DNA of 64,000 nucleotides from Tamarix chinensis (taxonomy: Eukaryota; Streptophyta; Magnoliopsida; Caryophyllales; Tamaricaceae): the NCBI GenBank assembly GCA_030549775.1, contig CM060171.1:62182360-62246359 (forward strand). Direction: 5' to 3'. Positions within the stretch are counted from its first letter, which is position 1. The number at the start of each line of letters is the position of its first letter. Positions 10,763 through 21,960 of this stretch are shown piece after piece. Made by a program: the position numbers and the translations under genes. The notes under the pieces were generated by a model, which made no database searches, had not been told where the DNA came from, and saw only the letters and a program-made list of their open reading frames with translations.

Positions 10763-13700
10763 ACCTGTTATCGTGGAATATTAGAGGGTTGAATAAAACC
10801 CTCAAGCACAAGGAGATTAGATCTCTTGTGCATAAACATACTGTGGGTATACTTAGTTTACTGGAAACAAGAGTTAATGTGCAAAATGTTGATAGAATCT
10901 ACAAAAAATTAAGATTGAACTGGAATCTTATTCATAACTATCAATGTCATGAAATTGGTAGGGTGTGGGTGCTTTGGAACTTTGATCTCTACACCATAGA
11001 ACATCTAGATTCCTGTGCACAGGGAATACATTGTAAAGTGACCTACAATAACTTGCCTTTCTGTTTTTATTTGACTGTGGTATATGCTCTCAACTCTGGT
11101 ACCCAAAGAAGAGATTTGTGGTCCTGGCTACAAGGTATTAGCATTAGTATGCTTAGCCCATGGATCATTATGGGGGATTTTAATGTGGTTCTCAGTGCAG
11201 GGGAAAAATTAGGGGGAAATATAAACCTTCAAGATGTGGATGATATTTGCAAGTGCTTACATGACTGTGGTTTATCTGACCTCCCCTTTACTGATGACAT
11301 CTATACTTGGTCTAACCTACAATCTACTGAATCCAGGATATACTGCAAGTTGGATAGTGGTTTATGTAATGGTATTTGGTATGATCAAATACCTAGCAGT
11401 TATGTTGATGTATTACATAGTCCTATTTCTAACCATTCCCCCCTTTTGCTGCATATAAAATCTTCAGCTTCCAGGAGGAATTTATCCTTTAAATTCATGA
11501 ATTTTTGGACTGACATAGAGGATTTTCTCCCTCTAGTAAGAGAAATTTGGTACACTAATATTGATGGTAGTCCATGTTTCAGGCTTATTCATAAGCTTAA
11601 GCTTCTTTAGCAGAGATTGTGTGCTTTGAATACCTCAAATGGTCATGTATCCAGTCAGGCCAATCAAGCTTGGATTGAGTGGGAGACTGCTAGAAAACTT
11701 TTGTCTGCAGATCCCACAAACCAGGAATATATCAGTCATGAAAGGAAGACAGCTTTGACTTGGTTCAGAAGAGCAAGAGATGAGGAGAGTTTTTACTAGC
11801 AGAAAGCCAAAATTAGACATATTAAGCTGGGAGATCAGAATACTAAATATTTTTATTCCCTTAACAAAGCAAGGAATCGACACAATCATATATACAAGCT
11901 TATCACTGATACTGATTCTGTTCTTTTTAGAGAGGAAAATATAGTTCAATCCATCACTGCCTTCTATAAGGAACTACTTGGCCAAGCCTCTTCAACCATT
12001 CAGAGTATTGATACATCCATCTATCAAGATGGCCCTCTTTTGTCTCAGGAAAGCTCAAGTTACTTGTTGAAAATTCCCACAGTTTAGGAGATCAAGAAGG
12101 CAACCTTTGAGATGGGGGATTTAAAAGCTCCAGGTCTAGATGGTTTCAATGCACTATTTTATAAGAAAACCTGGTCCATCATTGGTGATGAAGTTTGTGA
12201 GGCTGTTCAACTCTTCTGGAAAACCCAATTTCTGTTGAAACAGATCAATCGCACTTCTATAACCCTCATTCCCAAACTCCCAGGTGCATGCATAATTAAA
12301 GACTTTCGTCCTATTGTATGCTGTAATGTCTTATACAAAATTTTCTCCAAGGTTCTTGCTAACAAGCTGCATAAAGTGGTCCATGAGATTGTGAACCGGT
12401 CACAGGCTGCTTTTATCAAGGATAGGGTGTTATATGATAACATCCTCATGCCTCTGAACTTCTTAAGCATTACAGCAGGAAACATATGAGTGCTAGAATG
12501 ATGTTGAAGGTTGACTTACAGAAAGCATATGATACCCTAGAGTGGGGTTTTCTCAAACACGTCCTACTTGCTTTCCAATTTCCTTGGCAATTTGTTGAAA
12601 TGATAATTCAGTGTGTCTCTACTGTTTGGCTATCTATTAGCATCAATGGCTCTCTGACTCCCCCATTTTTGAGCAGAAGAGGGCTACGTCAAGGTGACCC
12701 TATTTCCCCTTACCTTTTTGTGCTATCTATGGAATATTTGCATAGATCTTTAAAGCAGCTATGGAATAGAGTGGGGTTCAAAGGCCACCCTGGGTGTAGT
12801 GATATGAAGATCATTGACCTCACCTTTGCTGATGATCTTCTTCTTTTCTGTTGAGGAGATATGCTTTCTGCTACTCACCTTCATGAGGTCCTGCTCTATT
12901 TCTCCTCTTGTTCTGGATTGAAGATAAATCCATGTAAAAGCTCTTTGTACTACTGTGGAGTCTCTACTGAGACTAAAAACTCCTTACAAGAGTTATTTGC
13001 ATGTGCCGAAGGTATTTTCCCTTTTAGATACCTAGGGATACCTCTAGAAAATGCTTATCTTGGTATCCATCATCATCATCAGGGGCTTCTGGATAAACTT
13101 CTCTCCCAGGTGAAGCATTGGTCCAATAAGTTGCTAAGCTATGCTGGGAGAATACAGCTAATAAACTCTATTCTCATGGATAACATTAGATTTTGGTCCC
13201 AAATCTTACTATTCCCTACAGGAGTGGCCAAGTACATTGAGAGAATCTGTAGGAAATTCCTATGTTCAGGAAATATGGAACAACATACTGCTTTGGTGTC
13301 TTGGAAGGAGGTATGTTTACCCAAGTAAAAGGGAGGTCCATGATCTTTGCAGATGGAATTTAGCAGCAATGGGGAAATGGCTGTGGCATATTGTTCACCA
13401 CAAAGAGGGCGTGTGGATAAAATGGGTCCATGGCTATTATATTAAGAACAGACCAATCCAGGAAGTTGGAGTAAAGATGGATCAATCATGGATTTTTCGA
13501 TGTGTTTTGAAACTCAGAATTCACTTTCTTTCTGCAATTGTTAATGGTCAATGTGATGTTGAGAAATATCATATCCATAAAGCCTATGACCTTATTCGTG
13601 TCAGGAATGAACCACAAGTTTGGTATTCTTTTGTTTGGAATCATGATGGCGCTCTAGCCATAAATTTATTTTTTGGCTAGCTGTACGCAATGTACTTCTC

Positions 13701-14000
13701 ACTAGAGCAAGACTATCTCAGTGGATGCCTAATATTCAGAATATTTGTGGTATTTGTGGGACATATAAAGAGTCTTTGGATCATTTATTTGTGCACTATG
13801 AGTTTGCCAGGCTTTGTTGGCAATCTTTGTTTGGCTGGTTAGAGTTACAATCCTATCCGCAGGATTGGAAGAGCTTCATCAACATAATGGCTGGATATGA
13901 TGGTCATAATTCTGCATATGATAGGCTTGTTAGAGCCACAATTGCTGCTGGTATCTACTACATTTGGAGAGGCCGTAATCTAGTTGTTTTCAGATTATAG
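10759..14000 (+). pseudogene. LINE ORF2: endonuclease and reverse transcriptase, broken
   Basis: It starts MNLLSWNIRGL, the usual plant L1 ORF2 start. The endonuclease has Asn7, Glu36 (LLETRV) and GDFNVV, but the final SDH motif reads SNHSPL, so the catalytic Asp is changed. RT blocks follow: GDLKAPGLDGF, RPIVCCNVLYKIFSKVLANKL, SQAAFIKDR, KVDLQKAYDTLEW, LRQGDPISPYLF and the active site FADDLLLF (near 12830). Then come KINPCKSSLYYCG, RYLGIPL, WSNKLLSYAGR and a zf-RVT-like end CGICGTYKESLDHLFVHY, whose third Cys reads Tyr. Stops lie at 11608, 11797, about 12086 and 12852; frameshifts lie near 12487, 13320 and 13680. In life it nicks the target and copies the RNA there. Confidence 0.93.
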
Positions 14001-14193
14001 GTTACCCTCCCTAGATTAGTGGTTAAATATATTATTGGGAGGATTTATACTTGATTATCTTTGTGTAGCAGGAAAATGATGTATAGGTATATCTTGGCCT
14101 ATTTTGATCGCTGGGCTTAATTTGAAAGCACAGCTTTGACTTTGTATTTCTCTCTCATTTTTGGTATATAAATCTCATTCATTTACCCAAAAA
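14001..14193 (+). other. LINE 3' untranslated region and poly-A tail
   Basis: Noncoding, T-rich, ending in at least five A bases before the target duplication (ten A in all from 14189 to 14198). Confidence 0.7.
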
Positions 14194-14208
14194 AAAAACA
14201 CTCATACC
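14194..14208. repeat. LINE target-site duplication, right copy
   Basis: AAAAACACTCATACC, identical to 9218-9232. Confidence 0.88.
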
Positions 14209-14379
14209 CCCATACTTAAAACACATTAAAACATGCAGGATCATAAAAGAACTCACACCACTACATTTAAATTACACATTATCCTCAATGTGCAGACGAC
14301 TAAACGAACATGCAATTTTAATTATGGAGATATAAAATAAATAAATAAATAAATAAAGGGTACAAAAATCCCTTATCAC

Positions 14380-15550
14380 TTTGGGTTGCATCCTAAGTAT
14401 CTTTTGTTTTTATGTCTTCAGCCTGATGTGACCTCGATTTACTCATTCATGGTGGGTTCTTCCTATAATTACACCTCTTCAACATTATGCTCTGTGAATG
14501 TGTTATAGTTGGGTTTAATCCTATGACCATTTACCTGAAATTTATTTTCTGTCTTCTTGGTTTTGATATATATGGCACCATGAGGAAAAACAATAGTAAC
14601 AATAAAAGGACTAACCCATCTAGAATGCTACTTACTTAGGAATAATCGAAGATGAGAATGATAGAGTTACACTTTTTAGCCGACAACAAGTGACTTTCCA
14701 TGAATCATATTATCATGAAAATATTTTGTCTTCTCTTTTCATACCATGGTAATTTCAAATGCATCATTCCTTATCACTTCAAGCTCATTAAGTTGTAGCT
14801 TCCTATGCTTTCTAGTGGAGTATATACTCATGTTTAGGTTCTTCATAGCCCACTATGCCTTGTATTCAAGCTCCATAAGTAGATGAAATGCTTTTCCATA
14901 AACAAGACGAAAGGGATACATGCCTATGGGCATTTTATAAACAGTCTTATAAGCCCACATGGAATCATCCAACCTTTGGCTCTCATTCTTTCTATTTGGG
15001 CTCACGATCCTCTTTAGTATTTTCTTGATTTCTTGGTTAAAGACTTCTGCTTGTCCATTAGTTTGAGGGTGATAGGTTGTATAAACTTTATGTGTAACCC
15101 CATACTTGTGTAACAAAGCTTCAATCATCCTATTGTAATAGTGTGATCCTCCATCACTAATGACCACTTTAGGCATACCAAACCTAGAAAAGATGTGAGA
15201 TTAGAGGAAGCCTAAAACTATATGAGAATCTTAGTATGGGTGGCAATTTCTTCCACCCATTTTGATACATAATCCATAGTAAGAAGAATATAAAGATATC
15301 CCTTAGAAGATGGAAATATACCCATAAAATCAATACCACACACATCAAAAATTTCTACAAAGGGCATTTGATCTTTAGGACCAATGTTACCCAATCTTTG
15401 GCACCTGCCACATCTTGTGCATTAAGTGTTAGTATTTCTAAATATTGTAGGCCAAGAAAAAAACTAGGTTCAAGAACCTTAAAGGCAGTCATTTTTTCAC
15501 TAAAGTGTCCTCCACAATGCAAAGTGTGACAATGTCATAAAATATGCTCA
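14380..15550 (-). pseudogene. Athila-like integrase, broken
   Basis: From high to low coordinates: an HHCC-type start (HCHTLHCGGHF near 15520), a decayed Cys pair, then [12 protein letters not shown] and [10 protein letters not shown]. The catalytic core continues in an intact frame 14853-15176 with KVVISDGGSHY and YHPQTNGQAEVFNQEIK (catalytic Asp and Glu present), then LDDSMWAYKT and RLVYGKAFH. Below 14852 the chromatin-facing C-terminal part continues ([46 protein letters not shown]) with several stops, ending near 14380. The integrase joins element cDNA to the host chromosome. Confidence 0.85.
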
Positions 15551-16300
15551 AATTTTAAATCATTCATGCAACGCCTTATAATACCATCAGTAACAAATTT
15601 CTACAAATAAGGGTCATCTCAAACATATGGGTATGCCTCCTTTCTAATCTTAATTCTCATAGATTGTGGAATGTCATTAGGTAGCTTATGAGTAACAATA
15701 TAGTTCACAAAATCATGAAACCATGGTTTACTTATTTGTATCCTAAAGAGCTACTCATCTAGTAAATTCTCAATTAATGGTATTGGTTCACCATCTTGAA
15801 TCATGTGGCTCAAATTATTGTCTATTACACTCTCGCTCCCTCTTAATCTCCACATCAAACTCAAGTAGCAAGAGAACCCATCTTATAAATAGGGGATTTG
15901 ATTCATTTTAGACAAAAAAAAAAACTTTGATGATATATGGTATGTAAAAATGATAACTTTAGTTTGAAGTAAATATAATCTAAATTTTTCAAGAGAAAAT
16001 AACATTACTAACAATTATTTCTTGGTAGTGGAGTAATTTAATTGAGCATAATTAAGAGTCCTTAAAGAAAAAGAGATGATGTATGACTTTTTATCCTTTT
16101 ATTAACCCTAGACTACACCAATCACATAGTTAGAGCCATCATACATGCTCTCAAATAGTAGGAATAAATCTGGAGGTTGCATCACTGGAGTTGTTATAAG
16201 AAGCTTTTTGATTTCATCAAATGCATTTTCACACTCCTTAATCCATTTGAAAGGCATGTCCTTATGCAAAAGGTGTGCCAATGGTTATGCACTACTAGAG
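15551..16300 (-). pseudogene. Athila-like RNase H domain, broken
   Basis: Minus-strand segments read DMPFKWIKECENAFDEIKKLL, PPDLFLLFE, YDGSNYVIG, KDKKSYTSSLSLRTLNYAQLNY, EKFRLYLL and NLSHMIQ, the order found in RNase H domains of Ty3/gypsy elements (catalytic Asp in the YDGSNY block, normally CDASDY). Several stops. It degrades the RNA strand during reverse transcription in intact elements. Confidence 0.65.
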
Positions 16301-17140
16301 ACATCCTTTATGAACTATCAATAGAAGCTTGCATGTTTAAGTAAAGAAAAAACCTCTCTCACACAAGTGGGAGAGGGTAAGTAGCACACAACATATATAT
16401 TAGCTTTATAAACCTCTAGCCCCCTAAATGAGACAATATGACCAAGTAAAATTCCTTGTGTCACCATAAAATGAAACTTTTCCAAATTAACTACCATGTT
16501 AGTTTCTTCAAATTGTTTTAATATTAAAGTATAATTATTAAGGCAATAATCAAAATTATCACCAAAGACACTAAAATCATCTATAAAAACCTTAATAATC
16601 CTCTCAATGTAATTAAAGAAAATACTAACCATACATCTTTGGAATGTACCAAGGGTGTTGCATAGCTTGAAGGGCATGTATTTATAATCAAGTGTATCAA
16701 ATGAGCATGTGAAGGTTGTCTTCTCTTAATCCTCCTTTGCTATATTGTAACCAGAGTACCCATCAAGGAAACAATAATAGGAATGAATAGAAAATATTTT
16801 GAGTACTTGATCAATAAATAATAATGTAATATGGTGTTTCCTTATTGTGGTATTCAACTTCCTATAGTTAATATATCCCTAGTCACTGTCCTTTGTGGGA
16901 CGAGCTCATCATCATTACAGTGACCCTAACTTTTTAGGTATCATTACAGTAATCCAAATGCTTAATAATTTCCTTCTTTACTACTTCTATCATAGTAGGA
17001 TTAAGTCTGAAGCTAGGTTTTCTAATTGGCTTAGCTCCTTCTTTGAGATGTATGCATTGAACACATATGGTAGGACTTATCCCTTTGATGTTTACTAATA
17101 TCCATCCAATAGCTATTTTATGAGATTTAAGGACTTCCAA
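16301..17140 (-). pseudogene. Athila-like reverse transcriptase, broken
   Basis: The minus frame 17140-16934 carries the domain start (HKIAIGWILVNIKGISPTIC ... RLNPTMIEVVKKEIIKHLD). The section at 16680-16780 has FLDGYSGYN and EKTTFTC. The frame 16677-16318 has MPFKLCNTLGTFQRCM and the active site VFIDDFSVFG with both Asp residues present, then LEKFHFMV and GILLGHIVS. Stops and a frameshift separate the pieces. The residue pattern (AIGW.I.DIKGISP, MPFGLCNAPATFQRCM type) is the Athila lineage signature. Confidence 0.9.
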
Positions 17141-17285
17141 TATCTTATTTTCTTACTCCTCTGTGAAGTTTGAAGATATTATCATCGGAAGGGTCTAGCT
17201 ATCTCCTAAGTATGCATACTTCAAATTATCTAGTAAGAGCTTGAGGTCTAATGTAGGGTACTAAATCAAAGAAGGTATAATTTTT

Positions 17286-18002
17286 TTAAGGAATCAAAAA
17301 ACAAGGGTATCCATACTGATATTGAAGGTTTGGCTCCCTATGTGCCACAATATGCACAAAATGTAGGGAAAGTATCATCTCTATTTCCTCAAAAGAATTA
17401 TCTTTCCCTTTCTCATTCAGTCTTAAGCTTTTCGTAAGAGTGGTTTCTAATAGATCATACTCATCCTCCTCAAAGTAATTATGTGTCAAAAGGTCAATGA
17501 TGTGAATAGTATAATAAGAAAGGTCATCCATGGGGCACCTCATGGCCTCGAAGATGTTGAAGCTTATGAATTCTCCATCAAATTCTATAGTGAGAGAACT
17601 AATATGAATGTATATCTTTGTGCAAGTGGTTCTCATGAAGGGTCTTTCTAAGAGCAATAACATTGGACTCGAGCTACTTTCATCCATATCCAAAACATAG
17701 AAATCTACTAGAAATATAAATTTACTAATCTGCACAAGGACATCTTCTACAAGCCCCTTAGGGAATATATTAGAGCGATCAACAAGTTGAATGATAACAT
17801 TATATTTCTTAAGCTATCCTAAACCTAAAGATGCATAACTATGATATGGAATGACATTAATAGATGCACATAGGTCTGGCATAGCATTTTCAAACCTATT
17901 GCTACTAATTACACATGGAACAGTGAATCTTCTAAGATCTTTATACTTTGGGTGTAACTTCTTTTGTATGATAGTAGATAATTTCTCACTCATACTAACC
18001 AC
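17286..18002 (-). pseudogene. Athila-like aspartic protease region, broken
   Basis: The minus frame 18002-17814 reads LSTIIQKKLHPKYKDLRRF, then the active-site block NAMPDLCASINVIP. The family has DLGASINLMP, so the Gly after Asp-Leu is Cys here. The frame 17735-17286 continues with SKFIFLVDFYVLDMDE, LLLERPFMRT and IEFDGEFISFNIFEAMRCP, the C-terminal protease pattern (LGRPFLAT in the family). It separates gag from RT as in all Ty3/gypsy elements. Confidence 0.8.
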
Positions 18003-18600
18003 TTCTTTCTCCTACGTTCTCTTCCTTGTGGTGCATAAATACTTTAATAATTTTACATATTTGAGAACTTTCTTAATAGCTTCTAGGAGTGGGATGTTGA
18101 TCTATGCATTCTTAAGCATATCCAATATAGCTTCATCACTCTCATCCTTATTTGATTTGGATGGCTTGATAGGAAAAGGAATAGTATAAATAGGGTTAGT
18201 AATATAAAAATTTGGAATGGTAGAGGATTTACCATTCTAAGAACTTTCAGATTCCTCATGAATAGCATGTTGGTTACCACTTGTTTGTTTCTGCTCCTAT
18301 TCTCTTACTTTTGCATGATCTATCCTTCTTTTATTGTGGGATATTCTTCTAATTGCTCAAAATTCTCCTTAGACTTGTTTGGAGTAATCTCACATGTTTT
18401 TCCATTTTGTGTTATCACAGTAGTAGTTGACTCAAAGTTTCCCTTTGGATTGGGTATGGTAATTCGTGTGGATCAAAGTGGAAGAGAATCACAGGATCAA
18501 ATCACTTCTTTGTTTGGATCAACCATAGGTTTAAGTTGAGGAAGAATGGTTCGGTTTAATGAAGATTAAACTAAAAATGGTGTAGGCTTCGGTGATAGTA
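18003..18600 (-). pseudogene. Athila-like gag to protease linker
   Basis: Charged, low-complexity linker on the minus strand (for example VITQNGKTCEITPNKSKE at about 18400), which resembles the TLRSGK-type linker of Athila polyproteins. Not independently identifiable; placed by position. Confidence 0.45.
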
Positions 18601-19225
18601 TATCCTTTGAATGTTAAAGTACATTCGAAGGGTTCTAAAGAGGAAGAATACCCTAGGCACTTCTCCTATCTAGATGGACTCCAAATGGAGGAAATTCAAG
18701 TCTCACCTTATGAATTAGTGTTCAAATGATTTCTATTATTTCAATATGCATCTGCGTGTACAAGGAGGAGGTATATATATATAGGTAGTAAACTGACAAA
18801 ATGGGCCTAAACCAGCTGACTACTTCCTTAATTCAAGTTGGATTTAACTCACTTGAATTAAGCCTATATAATACTTAATCTCAATCATAATATCATAATT
18901 TAAATGATATTAATGACTAACATTACAAAGCCCTACAATCAACTATAGTACATACATGAAATTACAACAAAACCCTAGCTTACATGAAATATACTTTAAG
19001 GTTTACAACAAGCTTAATATAACTAATGATATCACCAAATATATCTTGTTGTAGTGTTATCCCATGTATGCTATAGCCTTGCATGCTTTGAATGCTTGTA
19101 CACTTTAAGTCTCTTCTTGTGTGTTGACTTCTTCACCTTGAAATTATGTAATATACCTGCAAGAATATCTTGAAGTGTTTTCAATACCAAATATAGAAAT
19201 ATTATCAAGAACATTTAAAATGATT
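18600..19225 (-). mobile_element. Probable solo-LTR-like insertion inside Athila gag
   Basis: The gag knuckle region ends in the HPNFHW block (about 19240) and the linker resumes below about 18600. In between is noncoding sequence that on the minus strand has a TATA-like stretch (18770-18783), a pyrimidine-rich run after it and AATAA words further on, as in a small LTR. I could not fix the two ends or a target duplication. Confidence 0.4.
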
Positions 19226-20100
19226 GGCTCCAATGAAAATTAGGATGGTTTCACATACTTGGATAGTAAGTATTAAAAAATCCAATGGCATTTGCTTGCT
19301 CATGATCCTCTCCTACAATCATTTGTGCGCATTTATCACTAGAATGTCTTATCATTGAACATACACCATATATAGTAATAACTCTAGTAGGTGTGGTAAT
19401 CTATGATATAAGAGTAGTGAGTTGGTTAAATCTATCATCAAATTGACCTATACTTATCTCATTTACTCTTACATAGATAAAGAGGCCATCATATTGTTGC
19501 ACAGTAGAGGCACAATTTTTCAATAAAGCTTGAGCTGAAGTGCGATCATTATCCATGATAGAGTCACCATATGTTGCATCTAACATATTCCTCTCAAGTA
19601 GAGTGAGTCCTTCTAAAAGTATTGTAGCAAGTTCTCTTCCTTCATCCTATGTTGTGGACACTGTGATAGCAAGGTCTTATACCTATTATAATAAGCACGA
19701 AATGTTTCATTAGGCTCTTGTTGGATCCATGTGATCCTTTTTCTCAACACCATGACATGTGAAGCAAAAAAAAATATATTGATCCAAGAATGCACTAGCC
19801 AAAGTATCCTAAGAGTAGATCTAACTCGTAGGTAACTCATAAATCCAATCCTTAGAACCATCCACTAAAGAAAATGGAAATGCCTTAAGCTTCATGATTT
19901 GAATATTTTCCTTCTTAGGGCACATGGAGACTTGGAAGTCAGTGAATTTGGCTAGACTTAAGCTCAAAATCTCTTTTCTTATGAGTAATAAGATCAAGAT
20001 AACTAACATATATAGGAACCACTTCCTTTATATTGTGGGATACCAACTCTCGCAAAATCCTATTGGCTGCCACAAGAGCAAGGTAGAAAAGCTCTTCATT
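19226..20100 (-). pseudogene. Athila-like gag, broken
   Basis: Minus-strand pieces match Athila gag in order: KLKAFPFSLVDGSKDWIYEL (near 19850), then ITWIQQEPNETFRAYYNRYKTLLSQCPQH, ENLLQYFYEGL, MLDATYGDSIMDNDRTSAQALL, then a zinc-knuckle relic CSMIRHSSDKC (one Cys changed to Arg) and EDHEQANAIGF. Stops and frameshifts are scattered. In intact elements gag forms the virus-like particle. Confidence 0.8.
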
Positions 20101-20405
20101 TGGTGATGGGCTAATGGTGAATAACTAAAAAGCTCTTCTTTAGCTTCTAGGATGAAGGAGAACTAGAAATCGTTAACTTTTTAATGGCTCAAGTAGATTT
20201 CTCTAATTCAAGGTTCACTAGTAAAAGCTCTCCTTATGGTTTTCCTCTTGTATGAATTCACCAGAGTTCCTATAGTAAGAAAAACATCATAAATGAGTAA
20301 ACCACACTAGATATAAAGAAAACACACAAAAGAAAAAATTAATAATAAAATAATGACTCAAGAAAAACACACAAGATACTAGAAAAAAAAATAAAGAAAA
20401 TGTTA

Positions 20406-20424
20406 CCAATCTCTGGTAATGACA
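20406..20424 (-). other. Primer binding site of the minus-strand Athila-like element
   Basis: The minus strand reads TGTCATTACCAGAGATTGG, a diverged form of the TGGCGCCGTTGCCGGGG type site (tRNA-Asp class) used by Athila elements. It is followed by the TGGTAACATTTTC-type leader. The site at 55825 is a second diverged copy of the same type. Confidence 0.6.
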
Positions 20425-20425
20425 T

Positions 20426-21960
20426 TGAAAATTGGTTTGGTTATAGCCAACACATAATTTAAACCCTCTTATTGTCAATTATATTATTGATAAATAAGGG
20501 TATCGTTTTACAATTAAGATTGAGAGGGGTCAATTCTATTTAGCTAGCTCACAAATAATAAACTAAAAAAATAGTAAGAAAACACAACAATGTGAGGTTT
20601 AAAAATAGAAAAAATAAAAAGAATAAAAAAAAATTATAAAAATAATTGATGAATGTAAGTATGATGAATATTCTTGGAAAGTCAAAATCCACCACTAGAC
20701 TATGTTGAAATATAAAAATAATTTCTAATTCATCTTTTATTGACACGAAAGAGACTAAACAAGTTGCAAGCCAAAAGTAGGTCTATACATCTTATATTGC
20801 ATCCCTAAAATACTTAATATGACAAAGGGCCAATATTAAATCCTATTAAATGTTAGTAGTATAGTCGTAACAAGTGAATCCTATATTTAAACAGATTTAA
20901 AGCATTAAGCACAAGTGGAAGGATGATACTGTAACTATCCAAACTAATACCTCAAGCGTGTTTAGTTGTATTTCTCTCCTTTGACTCACAAGCATCTAAA
21001 TGTTACGCAACTCCGGTATAAATTACAAAACTATTAGGTGAATTATTATCTAACCTAACTATGGTTTATACATATAACTTCTAGCATGTTCATATAGCCA
21101 CCTAGCAAGTATACAATCCTACATACTGTCACTATAAGAAAGCCAGAACGAGGCATACTCTATATAAATCAAACTTGATAGAATCACATATATAAATGAT
21201 AAAAATTAAAGTAGAGTTAAAGAATAATCGCATGAAACAATAAAAATTTAATATTATATCTCAAATTGAAATCTTGCATTTTAATTTATTCCTCAATAAT
21301 AAATATTTAGCCTATCATAATAAATAAATAAATTACACAATAATATATATGAAAAAATATATCAAAATTAATGAAATAAATAACCAAAATTTAATATAGA
21401 TGAAAATTTAGTAATTTATTCGAATGAAAAATTGATTAATTTCTTCTTAAATAAATTCTTTTGGGTCTTTTTTCTTCTTTCTTTTTCTATCTCCTTTGCG
21501 CTGACTACTTCCTCTCTTTCTATGCAGCCGTCAATCATGTCTGTCTCTCCTTATCCTTCCTATCTCATCCGTATTGCCTCTCTCTCATCATGTCTCTCCT
21601 TTCTTTTTTTTTTTCTTTTCCTGTGTTGATTCTCTCATCTTTCTCTTCTCTCTCTTTCCTCTATGTCATCTTGTACCCATCAATTTTGTCATATGCCTCA
21701 TTTTCTTTAATTCTATTGCTTCTTTTTATTTCTTTTTCACCCAATCTCTCTCTCTTCTCTCTTTCTTCTCTACACCTCACTTCTTTCCTTTTTTTTTTCT
21801 TTTTCGTCCACTTTCTTGCATTTCTTCTTCTTTTTTTCTTTTTCCTTGTTGTTGGGCCTCTTTTTCCCGGTTTATTTGGTCTTTGGTCATTGGTCCTTTG
21901 GGCCTTTGGTCAAACGGACCTAAACCTTTTTTTTATTTTTTTTTTAACTAAAAAATAATA
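20426..21960 (-). repeat. Probable Athila-like 5' LTR remains and pyrimidine tract
   Basis: By position, the LTR of the minus-strand element begins right after the primer binding site. The stretch to about 21430 is AT-rich and noncoding. From 21440 to 21955 comes a plus-strand pyrimidine-rich tract. The outer end of the LTR was not located and no matching copy was found at the left side of the window. Confidence 0.4.
21440..21955 (+). repeat. Pyrimidine-rich tract (500 bases)
   Basis: Dominated by C and T with long T runs, ending in repeated TTTGGTC and GGGCC words. The overlapping Phe/Leu/Ser-rich open frames here are compositional. It looks like the transcribed leader of an LTR on the plus strand, but its parent element is unknown. 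Confidence 0.55.

Larger units (their letters stand above)
9233..14193 (+). mobile_element. L1-type LINE (non-LTR retrotransposon), nearly full length
   Basis: Bounded by a 15-bp target duplication and ending in a poly-A tail (from 14189). It has two ORFs in the usual plant L1 order: ORF1 with DUF4283 and a CCHC knuckle, ORF2 with endonuclease, reverse transcriptase and a zf-RVT-like C-terminus. Both are interrupted by a few stops and frameshifts. Its coding regions are richer in G+C than the surroundings, and it is much better preserved than its neighbours, so it is one of the younger insertions. It sits in the 3' noncoding part of the minus-strand Athila-like element. Confidence 0.95.
14209..20424 (-). 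mobile_element. Athila-like Ty3/gypsy retrotransposon, internal region
   Basis: Read on the minus strand from the primer binding site at 20424: gag with zinc knuckle, protease, RT, RNase H, integrase, then a noncoding tail with ATTGAGGATAATGTG near 14280, a sequence typical of the 3' end of Athila-type elements. Every domain has stops. gag is split by a separate insertion (18600-19225), and the 3' noncoding part is split by the LINE. The CACTA at 1738-8280 probably lies in the same element's 3' end, but that is inference. Confidence 0.85.

Noticed and set aside
16895..18539. Plus-strand open frames (16895-17098, 17851-18189, 18258-18539)
   Set aside because: Opposite-strand shadows of the Athila-like pol and linker.
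20406..20424. tRNA gene remnants at the primer binding sites
   Set aside because: Only the tRNA 3'-end complement is present, next to an LTR edge; no cloverleaf.
21461..21958. 165-residue hydrophobic open frame as a membrane protein
   Set aside because: Phe/Leu/Ser from a C/T-rich tract, open in more than one frame.
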